In this document: positions 50,194 to 60,097 of the stretch, piece after piece | Layout: every line of letters starts with the position of its first letter | Numbering within the stretch: position 1 is the stretch's first letter | Assembly: GCF_001761485.1 (NCBI RefSeq) | Contig: NC_090774.1 | Location: forward strand, 1,550,001 to 1,614,000 | Source: Yarrowia lipolytica | Taxonomy: Eukaryota > Ascomycota > Dipodascomycetes > Dipodascales | DNA: 64,000 nucleotides | Direction: 5' to 3' | Made by a program: the position numbers and the translations under genes | Notes under the pieces: model-generated | What the model saw: only the letters and a program-made list of their open reading frames with translations | What the model was told of the DNA's origin: nothing | Database searches by the model: none

Positions 50194-51489
50194 ATGCAAG
50201 TGCGACATTTCTCCTCGTGTCGAATCGTCCAGGCCGGCAAAGAGCGGTTTGTGCCCTCCTCGGGAACCTACCCCAAGGGGTTCAAGGTCGGCGGCTTTTT
50301 CACCGGCGTGAAGAAAAATGCCTTCAACATGGATCTGGCCATGCTGTCGTCCGATAAGCCCTGCAACGCCGCGGCCGTGTTCACCACCAACGTGTTCAAG
50401 GCCGCTCCTGTGCAGGTGGACCGAAAGATCCTCGACGTAACCCAGGGTAAGGGAATCAAGACCGTGGTGGTCAACTCAGGATGCGCCAACGCCGTGACTG
50501 GAGAGGGAGGTATCCATGATGCCCAGCAGATGGTCAAGAAAGCCGACCAGGTCTTTGGATCCGAGAGCGACCTACCTGCCTCGCTTGTCATGTCCACTGG
50601 AGTCATTGGACAGCGATTGAAGATTGACAAGATTCTCAAGGGAATCGAAGAGCACGCCCCTGCCATGAAGGACGACCATGAGGCCTGGCTCAACACCGCC
50701 AAGGGAATCTGTACCACCGATACTTTTCCCAAGCTCATGTCTCAGCAGTTCAAGATTGGAGATAATACTTACACTATTGCTGGTCTGACCAAGGGAGCCG
50801 GTATGATTCACCCTCGAATGGCCACTCTTTTGGGTTTCTTTGCTACTGACGCTCCCGTGTCTGCCTCTGCTCTCGGAGTTGCTCTCAAGCATGCCGCTGA
50901 CCGATCTTTCAATGCTATCTCTGTCGACGGAGACACTTCCACTAACGATACCATTGTCTGTCTGGCCAACGGAGCCGCTGGAGGTCCCGAAATCACCGAG
51001 ACCTCTGCCTCCTTTCCTGTTTTCCAGGACATCCTCACTGACTTCTCTTCTCGACTCTCCCAGCTCGTTGTCAGGGACGGAGAGGGAGCCACCAAGTTTG
51101 TCAAGATTTCTGTGAACGACGCTGTTTCCGAGCAGGAGGCTGCCAAGGTGGCCGAGACTGTGGCTTGCTCTCCTCTCGTCAAGACTGCCCTCTACGGCAA
51201 GGACGCCAACTGGGGCCGAATCCTGTGTGCCGTTGGATACTCTGGAATGCAGGTCGAGCCCACCAAGACCACTGTTTCTTTCATGCCCACCGACGGCTCT
51301 TCCGAGCTCAAGCTGCTGGTCAATGGTGAGCCCGAGCAGGTCGACGAGGCCCGAGCCTCCGAGATTCTCGACATGGAGGACCTGGAGATCCAGATCAACC
51401 TCGGCACCGGAGGGGGCAAGAACGCCAACTTCTGGACCTGTGATTTTTCCCACGAGTACGTCACCATTAACGGAGACTACCGAACCTAG
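50194..51489 (+). CDS. ARG7: Ornithine acetyltransferase, mitochondrial (ArgJ family)
   Basis: The enzyme moves the acetyl group from N-acetylornithine to glutamate, closing the acetylated cycle of arginine synthesis in the mitochondrial matrix; some members also use acetyl-CoA. The 431-residue length fits. The first residues ([20 protein letters not shown]) form a basic presequence. The self-cleavage site is visible near residue 210 as [16 protein letters not shown], where the chain is cut between Ala and Thr to give two subunits with the Thr as nucleophile. Other family segments are [13 protein letters not shown] and GNWGR-like [15 protein letters not shown]. Two TGACTCA sites upstream suggest amino-acid control. 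Confidence 0.95.
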   Translation: MQVRHFSSCRIVQAGKERFVPSSGTYPKGFKVGGFFTGVKKNAFNMDLAMLSSDKPCNAAAVFTTNVFKAAPVQVDRKILDVTQGKGIKTVVVNSGCANAVTGEGGIHDAQQMVKKADQVFGSESDLPASLVMSTGVIGQRLKIDKILKGIEEHAPAMKDDHEAWLNTAKGICTTDTFPKLMSQQFKIGDNTYTIAGLTKGAGMIHPRMATLLGFFATDAPVSASALGVALKHAADRSFNAISVDGDTSTNDTIVCLANGAAGGPEITETSASFPVFQDILTDFSSRLSQLVVRDGEGATKFVKISVNDAVSEQEAAKVAETVACSPLVKTALYGKDANWGRILCAVGYSGMQVEPTKTTVSFMPTDGSSELKLLVNGEPEQVDEARASEILDMEDLEIQINLGTGGGKNANFWTCDFSHEYVTINGDYRT

Positions 51490-51905
51490 AGAGGACTAGA
51501 AGCATCCAACAATCATATACATATAAAAACCACTACGATCATAAGCATATGGCCTAGTGTAGTGCAATACACACTCTCAAACGTCTATAGAAGAGCCTGG
51601 TTGTGGTCTCTCAGGTGATTCACTTAACTGTCGATGGCCCTCAAGTCTGGCAACCCTCGCCACCATCGTGAGAGACTCCGTTACACTCTACCGACCCTCT
51701 ATATACTCTACTAGTTCTGTACCTGTTGGGTGCTCGTCCTCACTCCACGTAAATGCAACAGTGTTTTTTGTACAATAATAAATAAATGGTTATACTGAGC
51801 GTGACGTCCGCCACCTCAGCCTTTGGTCTCTCTTATAGAGCTCCAAGGGGCCACCCTGCTCGTCCTTCTGCAACAGGTCCAGAATTCGTTTCGCTTGTTC
51901 CCGAA
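51490..51905. other. Convergent 3' region of ARG7 and EAF6
   Basis: 416 bases between two stop codons; no gene seen. An AATAATAAATAAA stretch near 51774 may serve as an A-rich 3'-end signal for ARG7. Confidence 0.45.
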
Positions 51906-52313
51906 CTAGTCCACCCTCGACCGCTTACTAGGCTTCTCATCGCCAGACATGGGCGTCGAATCCCCCTTTCTTCTCTTTTGAGAAGCGGTCTTTTTCCTTT
52001 CATTCTTGGTTTCGTCCAAGTCACCCCCCGCACCTGTTTTGGCCTGGTGTTTGAGAAAGACCGCCGAGGACAGCGAAAACAGCCGGTCGTCTTCGTTGAA
52101 CACGTAGCGCTTTTTCGATTGCGCGCCCTTGATGTATGTGTCGAAGCCCTTGACGAGGTTTCCATGGGACGTTTCCTCGAGATATGCGCCTTCCAGGGTG
52201 AATATCTGTTCCTCCAGCGAGTTGAGGTTTTTGTCATGTGTTTTTTTCTTGTTGATGTTGTCCTTGAGCTGCTTCTTCAGCTTCTCGTACTGGTTCATTT
52301 TCTGGTCGCTCAT
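51906..52313 (-). CDS. EAF6: EAF6, NuA4 histone acetyltransferase subunit
   Basis: Eaf6 is a small shared subunit of the NuA4 (and in yeast NuA3) histone acetyltransferases. The 135-residue protein starts at the ATG at 52313 (MSDQKMNQYEKLKKQLKDNI); an in-frame TTG upstream was not used. An N-terminal coiled coil covers about residues 5-40. The family core follows: LNSLEEQIFTLEGAYLEETS, then GNLVKGFDTYIKG and RRYVF-like KKRYVFNEDDRLFSLSS. The C-terminal third is basic and disordered (ERKKTASQKRRKGDS). It is divergent from SNF5 with about 300 bases between starts. Confidence 0.92.
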   Translation of the reverse strand: MSDQKMNQYEKLKKQLKDNINKKKTHDKNLNSLEEQIFTLEGAYLEETSHGNLVKGFDTYIKGAQSKKRYVFNEDDRLFSLSSAVFLKHQAKTGAGGDLDETKNERKKTASQKRRKGDSTPMSGDEKPSKRSRVD

Positions 52314-52612
52314 TGTGGTCGAATACTGAGAGGTTTTCAATATTGGTGGTGATAATTATAATTATCACGATACCCGATTGGAATGGTGCACCACATGTAG
52401 TATTTGTTTATTAGAAATTGGTCATTGATTTAGTTAAAAATGTCAAGTAACTCTAATGGCTCAGCAATGCTGACGTTTTCGCCTTTGTACATTTCGGGCT
52501 GGCACGAAACGCTAATATTGGGATATCACCACCACACGTCTAGCACGTCTACACCTCCAAACCGCACTACTTGGACCGCCGTACACGCCACACTACACAC
52601 CGTACGTACACC
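52314..52612. promoter_or_regulatory. Shared divergent promoter of EAF6 and SNF5
   Basis: About 300 bases separate the starts of two chromatin-complex genes. No TATA box is obvious on the SNF5 side; an ATAATTATAATTATC patch lies near 52352-52366. Co-expression is an inference. Confidence 0.5.
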
Positions 52613-53101
52613 ATGTCGTTCCGGCAACAGTTCCAGCAGGGAGGCAATCCCAATGGACAGATGGGCTTCAACAACATGAACATGAGCCCAAACATGAACA
52701 ACGCGAAAATCGGAGGCATGGATATGGGAGCGCAGATGGGCCAGATGGGCCAGATGGGCCAGATGCCACAGATGGCTCAGATGGGCCAAATGGGCCAGAT
52801 GGGAGGCATGCCGCAAATGGGCGGACCCATGGGTGGCCAGATGAACGGCATGAACATGGGTGGCATGTCCGGAGCAGGTGGCATGCCCAATGTCGGAGGG
52901 ATGCCCAACATGGCAGGAATGCCCAACATGGGTCAGGGTATGAACATGGGCCAAGGAATGAACCCCCAAGTTGGTCGAGGTGGACCCATGGGACCTCAGG
53001 GTATGATGGGCCAGCAGGGCATGGGCGGCATGCAGCAGGGTGGCCAGGTGCAGATGGGTGGAGGACCACAGATGCAACCCCCTCAGCGTCAGCCACAGCC
53101 A

Positions 53102-53139
<38 letters not shown>

Positions 53140-54844
53140 TCACCACCAACAACAGCAGCAGCAGGTGCCTATGCCGCAATCGCAGCTCATCCCTCAGCAA
53201 GGAGGCATCCCCGTCATGGCTGGAGGTCAACCCCAAAAGAACTTTGATTTCCCCCCACCAGGCCAGACCATGATGCAGCCCGGCCTCACTGTCCCTCCCG
53301 TGCAGTCACATCTGGGTCTTGTGAGTTCCGATGACGCCCGACAACAGGAGACACCTCTCGTGAACCCTCCCTCGGCTGCCGAGTCGCTCGCCGAGATGCC
53401 CACGCTGTTCAACGGCCAGGGAATTACTGATCTCACAGAGATTATGAAAAACAAACGTGACCCCAAGACCGCCCAAGAACTCAACCTGCGTCGTTTTGTA
53501 TCCAAGGATCTCAACGAGTCCTCCACGCTGCCCAAAAAGCTCAAGCAGGAGGCCGACAAGCTCAACGCCAAGCGATATGAGATCTCTTTCTACCACTCGT
53601 TTGGTCCCATTCGTTCGCAGGAGCCCCAGTCCATTTTTCAAGACGGATACCTCGGCTATGGCAATGGTTGGACAGGTCTCAACACACGGTTCGTGTACCC
53701 CCGTGACCGAAAGAAACACAACCGAAACACCCGGGACCTGGTGCTGTCGCGTCAGCAGATGAATCAGCAGGCGGCAGAACCGGAACTGCTGGTGCCCATT
53801 CGTCTTGACTTCGATCTCGGACGACTTCGACTTAGAGACACCTTCATGTGGAACCTTAACGAGAAGACATATCCCGTGCACTTTTTCGTGGAGAACATGT
53901 TCGAGGACTTCCACTTCCCCCACCAGTACATTCAGTCGGTCACAAACTCCATCACTGAACAGCTGCAGGATTTCCAGCCGCATCAGTACCCCCAGGACCC
54001 TCGACACGTGATTGGCAACGGAGATGCGACCCGAAACGAAGACATGCGAGTTGTGGTGCGCCTGGATATCACAGTTGGTCAGCACAATCTAATTGACCAG
54101 TTTGAGTGGGACATCAACGATTCTCTCAACTCCCCAGAAGAGTTTGCTGCCACCATGTGTGCCGAGCTGTCTCTGTCTGGAGAGTTTGCTACTGCTATTG
54201 CCCATGCCATCCATGAGCAGACACAGGTCTTTTCAAAGTCGCTGTTGCTTCTTGGCCACACCTTTGATCAGCGACCTGTGGACGACGAGGACATTCGACG
54301 TGAGATTTGCGCTCCCATACCCGATGGATCCGTCATGAGACCCAAGAACTCGGTCAACGAGTACTCTCCTGCGCTGTTTGAGATTTCTGAGGCCGAGCTG
54401 AGTCGCCTGGATAAGGACAAGGACCGAGACTCTCGTCAGAAACGTCGACAGGGACGAGCCGGCAGACGAGGCGCACCTTCTCTGCCCGATTTCAAGAAGG
54501 TTGTCCGAACGTTCCGAACTCCCGTTTACTCCGCTGTGCTTCCTGGAGCTGTCGACCGAAAGGTGGAGTTGGCTAAACAGGCACTTCAGGCAGAGGAGGA
54601 GGAAGAGGAAGAGGACAGTGATGGAAACGTTGTGGTGCGGCCTGCCAAGCGACAGCGAACCACCGGTAGACATGTTCCAGTGCGAGCTGCTGCTGCTAAT
54701 GCCGCTGTGGCTGTGGCTGCACAGAGCCAGGAGCTGGAAACCAACTATGTGGAGGAGCTGGCGGATCCTACTTCATTCTGGGTCACTCTGAAGGTGCCCC
54801 CACAGCAGCTTGCGCGGCTGATGATGATTCCTCGGTTTGGATAA
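52613..54844 (+). CDS. SNF5: SNF5, SWI/SNF chromatin-remodelling subunit
   Basis: Snf5 is a core subunit of the SWI/SNF remodeller and contacts nucleosome and activators. From the ATG at 52613 (MSFRQQFQQGG) the protein has 743 residues. The head is very unusual: a Met/Gly/Gln-rich region (about 10-150) with units like GQMGQMGQMPQM, followed by poly-Gln/His (about 160-190). The SNF5/INI1 domain with its two repeats spans about 385-560: repeat 1 LVPIRLDFDLGRLRLRDTF, repeat 2 DMRVVVRLDITVGQHNLIDQ. A basic/acidic C-terminal region follows (RQKRRQGRAGRRG, then EEEEEEEDSD). The Q-rich head favours Snf5 over the RSC relative Sfh1. Divergent from EAF6. Confidence 0.92.
52730..53166 (+). repeat. Met-Gly-Gln and poly-Gln coding repeats in SNF5
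   Basis: Imperfect tandem ATGGGCCAG units start at about 52735 and degrade into GGCATG-type units, then CAG/CAA repeats occupy about 53101-53165. The codons vary (CAG and CAA, GGC, GGT and GGA), which argues for selection on the protein rather than only slippage. Confidence 0.8.
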
Positions 54845-55188
54845 GGGAGGGTAGAGGGAGTAGCTACCCGCAAAAGAGATTAGCTACAGCTAACTGTATA
54901 TTAATAGATGTATGAGACAAAGCAGAAGTCTTTGGCTAGTCATGCGCCAGCCAAAGGCTTGTGCTGATGGATAATGAAGGATATGTATCATATATAAGTA
55001 TTTGATGGTAATTGAGGGTGCAGGTACAAGTAGTTACGAGAGATGATGATTCACGTGGTATCCAAGTACATCATGAAAACGAATGTGTACTTGTGCATAG
55101 TTCCTGGGCCACTGACACTGCTATAGGTATCTACATGTTGGACGGTGTTACATTCAATCATAGTCATAACTTTTATTCATATTTACAC
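54845..55188. other. Convergent 3' region of SNF5 and HTS1
   Basis: 344 bases between two stop codons; no gene seen. Confidence 0.5.
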
Positions 55189-56832
55189 TTACAAGGTAAA
55201 GTCCTTGAGAAGCTTCTGGACCTCACCAACAGAAGAGGTCTTGTTGGCAATCTTCTCCTTGAGAATCTGGGCCAGATCCTCAATCTTGACATCAGTTCCT
55301 CGGTCAGATTCCTCACCCAGACCCAGCTCCTTGATCTTGACCAGACCCTGGGGATACTCGTCCTGGCCCAGAATGACGGCAAAGGGACATCCGGCCTTCT
55401 CGGCGGCGGTGAACTGCTGGGGGTACTTGGGCTTGGTTTTGTACATGTACTCGGCCTCGATTCCGGCCTCCCACAGCTTGTGGGTGACGGCCATTCGCTC
55501 GGCGAGGAATCCCGTGTACTCGGGTCCTCCTCCCATGGACATGACGTAGACTTGGGTAGCAGCAGGTCGGACCTTCTCCATGAGTCCGGGCCGGGACTTG
55601 ATGAGCGAGAAAAGACGCTCGACGCCAAAGGAGACTCCAACACAGGGGATGTTACCCTTTTTGGAGTTGTTGGCAAACATGCCGACCAGGTTATCGTATC
55701 GTCCTCCGGCCAGAATGGAGCCAACACCGACGTTCTCGGAGTTGTCGTCGTCATCCTTGGACTTCTTCTTCTTCTTGCCATCCTTCTCAGCAGCAGCCTT
55801 GAGGGCAGCCTTCTGTTCTTCGGTGGGGGGAGCAGAGGCCTCGGTCACAGCCTCGTAGATGATTCCGGTGTAGTAATCAAGACCTCGGGCCAGAGACATG
55901 TCGAAAGACAGGTAGTTTGTGATACCAAAGGACTCCATGAAGGGCAGGGCAGTTCGCATCTCCTCGATACCAGTCTTGGCAGACTCGTTGGCCATAAGGG
56001 CAGCGTCTCCCTCCAGCCACTCGAGCATGTCCTTGACAGAGCCCTTGTGCTGCACGTACTCGCCAATCTTGTCGGCGACCTCCTCAGGCTGGCCCTTCTC
56101 CACGCACATTTCCTTCTTGACGTCGGCCCAGGGTGCCTTGTCGAGCTTGTCGACGGCAGAAGACACCTTTCGCACGTCCTCCTCCTTGACTCCGCAGACC
56201 TGGAAGATTCCGTCGAGAATCTTTCGGTGGTTGAGCTTGATGGTGAAGTTGGTGATTCCGAGTGACGTCAGACCCTCCACGGCAATGGCCAGACACTCGG
56301 CATCGGGGATCATGGTGGGGTAGACGCCAGCCACGTCGAAATCGCACTGGTAGAACTCTCGCATTCGGCCCTTGGTCATGGCGGGCTGATCTCTTCGGTA
56401 CACCTTGGCAATGTGGTATCGCTTGATGGCCTGGATTCCGTTCTGGGCCACAAATCGGGCAAAGGGCACCGTCAGATCGTATCGCAGCGATGTCAGCTCT
56501 CCTCCCTGGTCCTCCAGGTTGTAGATTAGCTTGGAATCCTCGCCGTACTTTCCGGCCAGAATCTCTCGCAGCTCAAAGACGGGGGTGTCGATGGTCACGG
56601 CGCCATGTCGCTTGAACACCTTGGCCAGAGTGTCGAAAATGGCCTCTCGAACAACCATGTCCTTATCGGCCCAGTCTTTGGTTCCCTTGGGCACCTTGAG
56701 CTCATACTTGACGGCCTTTTTTTCCTTCTTGGGGGCGGCCTGGGGGGCGGCGGTAGGAGCGGCAACGGCAGCCTCAACGTTGGCAGCGGACGACATTCTT
56801 CGAATAACTTGTGTGAGGGTTCTCCGCAGCAT
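55189..56832 (-). CDS. HTS1: Histidyl-tRNA synthetase, two in-frame starts
   Basis: It charges tRNA-His with histidine. The ATG at 56832 gives 547 residues and begins [20 protein letters not shown], a basic amphipathic mitochondrial presequence. A second ATG at 56796 (MSSAAN) would give the cytosolic form, the same layout as budding-yeast HTS1. Class II features: motif 2 region [19 protein letters not shown], the HisA motif [11 protein letters not shown] and HisB-like [11 protein letters not shown], then the anticodon-binding domain at the C-terminus. An Ala/Pro/Lys-rich linker (about 23-42) and a Lys/Asp-rich insert ([16 protein letters not shown]) are typical of eukaryotic forms. A TGAGTCA site lies about 250 bases upstream. 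Confidence 0.95.
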   Translation of the reverse strand: MLRRTLTQVIRRMSSAANVEAAVAAPTAAPQAAPKKEKKAVKYELKVPKGTKDWADKDMVVREAIFDTLAKVFKRHGAVTIDTPVFELREILAGKYGEDSKLIYNLEDQGGELTSLRYDLTVPFARFVAQNGIQAIKRYHIAKVYRRDQPAMTKGRMREFYQCDFDVAGVYPTMIPDAECLAIAVEGLTSLGITNFTIKLNHRKILDGIFQVCGVKEEDVRKVSSAVDKLDKAPWADVKKEMCVEKGQPEEVADKIGEYVQHKGSVKDMLEWLEGDAALMANESAKTGIEEMRTALPFMESFGITNYLSFDMSLARGLDYYTGIIYEAVTEASAPPTEEQKAALKAAAEKDGKKKKKSKDDDDNSENVGVGSILAGGRYDNLVGMFANNSKKGNIPCVGVSFGVERLFSLIKSRPGLMEKVRPAATQVYVMSMGGGPEYTGFLAERMAVTHKLWEAGIEAEYMYKTKPKYPQQFTAAEKAGCPFAVILGQDEYPQGLVKIKELGLGEESDRGTDVKIEDLAQILKEKIANKTSSVGEVQKLLKDFTL

Positions 56833-57628
56833 GTATGACTGAGCTAGCACAACCAAACTTTTTCAGTTGAGGTTAGGGATTTTCTGAGTAGTGCGGCGGC
56901 CAACGTTGTGCATGCGAGACGAGACTGGAAGAGATCAAAGTCTCCGTGTCGAAGGTTGAAGCCGGTAAATTCGCTGGATGTTGTTGACTATTTATATTGA
57001 TATTATGAGTTCCTGTTCGCTATATTAGCCAACTCCTGAGTTGTGTTGTTTAGTGTGTGGTATTGGTAATAAAGAGAATGAGTCAAAAATATATAAATAA
57101 AATAATATAAAGAATATAAAAAAATATAAAATATATAAAATATATAAAGTATATAAAATATATAAAAGCATAATATATATATAAAATATTAATACTTGGA
57201 CAAGTTACGAGTTTCATCTACCTGATAAATAATTGTAAGATATACGGGTGATAGCTATTGTACTGATGCTGTATTGTAAAGTAGATTGGTCTTCTTGCTT
57301 TTCAAATATGGCCACTGTGTCTACACTTCAAACTTGGAGTTCTGATTCTAACTAATTCCTTCTGTTTTACTTAACCTATGCCAACTATGATACACCACAC
57401 GAATGTCACCCAACCACTCAACATAGTGGAAAAAAGGGGATGATTATATCAAATATCCTCTCAATTGACAGTTGGTCTTCTTTTTGACCCTTCTTTTCCT
57501 ATTTTGTGGCACTTTTCAAGACTCTTTGGAAATCGTGGCAAATCCATCTAACCTCCCACCACACGCAAGGTTCAATATCTGACATCACCACACTCTCACT
57601 TGTGCCCGTCCCCAAACAACACATCATA
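56833..57628. promoter_or_regulatory. Divergent promoter region of HTS1 and UMP1
   Basis: 796 bases between divergent starts. It holds TGAGTCA (the complement of TGACTCA) at 57079-57085 and a strongly AT-rich simple-sequence tract at 57086-57192. No gene seen. Confidence 0.5.
57086..57192. repeat. AT-rich (TATAAAA)n-like tract
   Basis: About 107 bases made almost only of ATATAAA/ATATAAAAT units. It is an imperfect simple repeat in the HTS1-UMP1 promoter region; it should melt easily and resist nucleosomes. Confidence 0.85.
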
Positions 57629-58229
57629 ATGGTGAGTATTAAAACACGCAAGAGGTGATAGCCGCTGTTGTTTGATGATACGTTGTCTCTAACTCCAACT
57701 GAGTCGTGGTCAACGTCTCATAAACCAACATTGACGCCGTTGTTATGTTATCGCCACTGACACGACCACACAACAACATCGCCACTGAACCTCTCTAACA
57801 CAGTCACTTCGAATCACCCCCGAAAACACATCGCGAACCCAGGTTAACCCCGCCTCTTTCGGAACCGGTGCTCCCTCTGTCCAGGGTCTCCACGACACGA
57901 TGCGAGACGGTCAGCTCAACATTGAATCACAGCTCAACGGACGGCACCCATTACAAGCTCGTCTGGAGAACTGGGAGGAGACACAGATGAACATGCGAAT
58001 GCAAAACTACAAGCGAACCTTTGGTATGGGTGAGCCTATCCGACGAACAATGGAGATGCAGATTGTCAAGGAAACCACCCTTATGCCTGCTGTGGTCGGT
58101 ACCCCCGCCAACATCCACCTGGACATTCTCAAGAATAAGGATCTGGATGTGGACTGGGAGGACGTGTACACCGGCGACGACCAGCCCCTCGACTTCCACT
58201 CCGAGCTCGAGAAGCGAATGGGTATTTAG
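57629..58229 (+). CDS. UMP1: UMP1, proteasome maturation factor (ATG-only first exon)
   Basis: Ump1 is a chaperone that guides assembly of the 20S proteasome and becomes its first substrate. Exon 1 is just the ATG (57629-57631); a 172-base intron (GTGAGT to CTAACACAG) follows; exon 2 is 57804-58229; total 142 residues. The product begins MSLRITPENTSRTQVNPASF. Family segments: LNGRHPLQARLENWEETQMN, FGMGEPIRRTMEMQIVKET and the end LDVDWEDVYTGDD...EKRMGI, closely matching yeast Ump1 (RHPLESTLKNWE, EPMKRTMEMKIV, SIDWEDVY, EKQLGI). Using the next ATG at 57900 would remove the first third, so the spliced model is preferred. Confidence 0.93.
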
Positions 58230-58371
58230 AGTAATGATGATGTATTAGCTAGATGGAGAAAGAGAAAGTGTGCCAACATGTAAGGATCCTACGCCAATTG
58301 TCTCATGTGTATCGTGTATTAATAATGCTTTACTGTACATGGGGAACTAGTGCTCTCTTTACGCAGTCAGC

Positions 58372-59694
58372 CTAGTTAACCCTCTTCCAAACCTGAATAT
58401 ATACCTCTTTCAAATACAAGGAGTCCTGTCCGAGCTCGGTAACATCAGAAACAACCAGATCTCGGACATCCACCCACGTTTTTCGTCCCCCATCACGCAT
58501 CTGGACACTCCATTCCTTCTCCTTCTTGTCTCCTCCCTCGCAAGTGATGTTGGTGATGAGATTGTACTTGCCTTCCAGTCCCTTGGTGTAAGGAGCCATG
58601 TCCAGTCCCTTGAGTGGAAAGTTGACAATCGTACCGTTGTACTCCTTGGTTCCATCTGGAAGGGTGGAGAATCGCTTGTAATGCAAAATGAGATACTTGG
58701 GTAATGACACAATCTGGTATGTGTTTCTCTCCCCGGCTAGTTCCTCACAGGTTACACCATCGTACTTTTTTAGCAGCCTTGTTAATGGCACATGTTCAAG
58801 GGTGGTATCGTTATCTCCATCCTTGAACACGGATTCCGCTGGCAAGTCGAGAGTCAGCAGCAGGAACGGAATACATGTTGTTTTCGAGCTCTTGACATCG
58901 AAAACGGACTTTCCACTCACCTCCCGCTCGCTCAGCTTTTCCGTCGTCTTGTTCAATTTTCCCTGGAAGATATGGTGAATCAACGAAGATCCCGGCTTTG
59001 AACTTCCTCCTAGTCCCAGATGTGTCTGTACCAACAACCAGACCAGAAACTGACAGGGATCAGCCTGGAAGTTGGCGGAGAACTTGCCCTGTGACAGCTT
59101 TTCGGCTAGGTTCACCAACTCATGTGGACTCACGTGGTTCTTGAAAGCCCGTGGGTTCCAAATGCGTCTGGATATCTGTGATAATGCTGACACAATGGCA
59201 GACTCGCTTTTGGGGTGCAACAGCAAGTAGTTTCTCAGAGGCTTTGTGTGTGAAAGAAGTTGGACAACCACATTGGCGTAGTCACTGTGCTTGATGTTGT
59301 TGATTCCAATGTACCCTGGTCGATACACCTTGTTGGTCAGTGTGTAGCTCGTCTTGTCCACATCCAGCCTGTTGATCTGAGACTCCTCATACACAGGATT
59401 GGCCACGGACTTGATGTCATCGAGATCACGTGACGCCTCCTTGTACCCCTCCGGAAGTACGTAGACCTCGTATGTTTCCATGTTCAGAAACACATGGTGG
59501 TCGTCGTTGATGGAGTGAAAGTAAGCATGGCTTGACTTGCCTCTTCCCTGAAAGTATCTACCACATACCAGGCAGCAGTAGACGTTGGTGGGCGATAGCG
59601 ACACGGAGCAGACCTTTTCAAAGTCAAAGTCGAGTTTCGATCGGTCCACTGTGTCGAGGTACAGCGACGATTCTTGGTGGGTTCTTTTTTCCAT
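58372..59694 (-). CDS. SAD1: SAD1/USP39, pseudo-deubiquitinase of the tri-snRNP
   Basis: Sad1 stabilises the U4/U6.U5 tri-snRNP so that splicing can start. The 440 residues match yeast Sad1 (448). A zinc-finger UBP domain lies at about 25-95 (VYCCLVCGRYFQGRGKSSHA, then HHVFLNMETYEVYVLPE). The USP-like domain follows from about 127. The position of the catalytic cysteine reads GINNIKHSDYANVVVQLLSH, with aspartate where active USPs have Cys, as in human USP39. A late segment, LPKYLILHYKRFSTLPDGTK, resembles the USP histidine-box region without the full active site. So a structural, not a protease, role. Converges with UMP1. Confidence 0.93.
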   Translation of the reverse strand: MEKRTHQESSLYLDTVDRSKLDFDFEKVCSVSLSPTNVYCCLVCGRYFQGRGKSSHAYFHSINDDHHVFLNMETYEVYVLPEGYKEASRDLDDIKSVANPVYEESQINRLDVDKTSYTLTNKVYRPGYIGINNIKHSDYANVVVQLLSHTKPLRNYLLLHPKSESAIVSALSQISRRIWNPRAFKNHVSPHELVNLAEKLSQGKFSANFQADPCQFLVWLLVQTHLGLGGSSKPGSSLIHHIFQGKLNKTTEKLSEREVSGKSVFDVKSSKTTCIPFLLLTLDLPAESVFKDGDNDTTLEHVPLTRLLKKYDGVTCEELAGERNTYQIVSLPKYLILHYKRFSTLPDGTKEYNGTIVNFPLKGLDMAPYTKGLEGKYNLITNITCEGGDKKEKEWSVQMRDGGRKTWVDVRDLVVSDVTELGQDSLYLKEVYIQVWKRVN

Positions 59695-60097
59695 TTTCTG
59701 TGATGAGATTGGAGATGTTTTGGCGAACCTGCAGGTCTAAAGTGAATCAGGAATTTTGGGTTGGTATACTACAGGATCTGGGTGTGAGCACGAATTGTAC
59801 TTACTTAGACTTGTGCTTGGAAAATTACCTATGCTTAGTTGGGTCTTAACAAAACCACAACTCATTATCATCAAAACCGAAACTCATCAACAAAATCAGA
59901 CTCAACATCAACATTGACACCAACAGACGCAGTGAAGTCAAACAGGTTCCCCAAATCCTTATTGAATAGACCGAAGAAGGGTAGATACAGATATCGCAGG
60001 TGTCGCAGATTCTGAAGTGGCTCACGGACGCGATATTTCAATCAACACTACACCACGTGTGTTACACCAACCCATGCCTTGATACATTCAAACTTCC
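59695..60097. other. SAD1 promoter region
   Basis: 403 bases; no gene seen. Part of the right end could belong to the decayed APC1-like sequence that follows. Confidence 0.4.
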
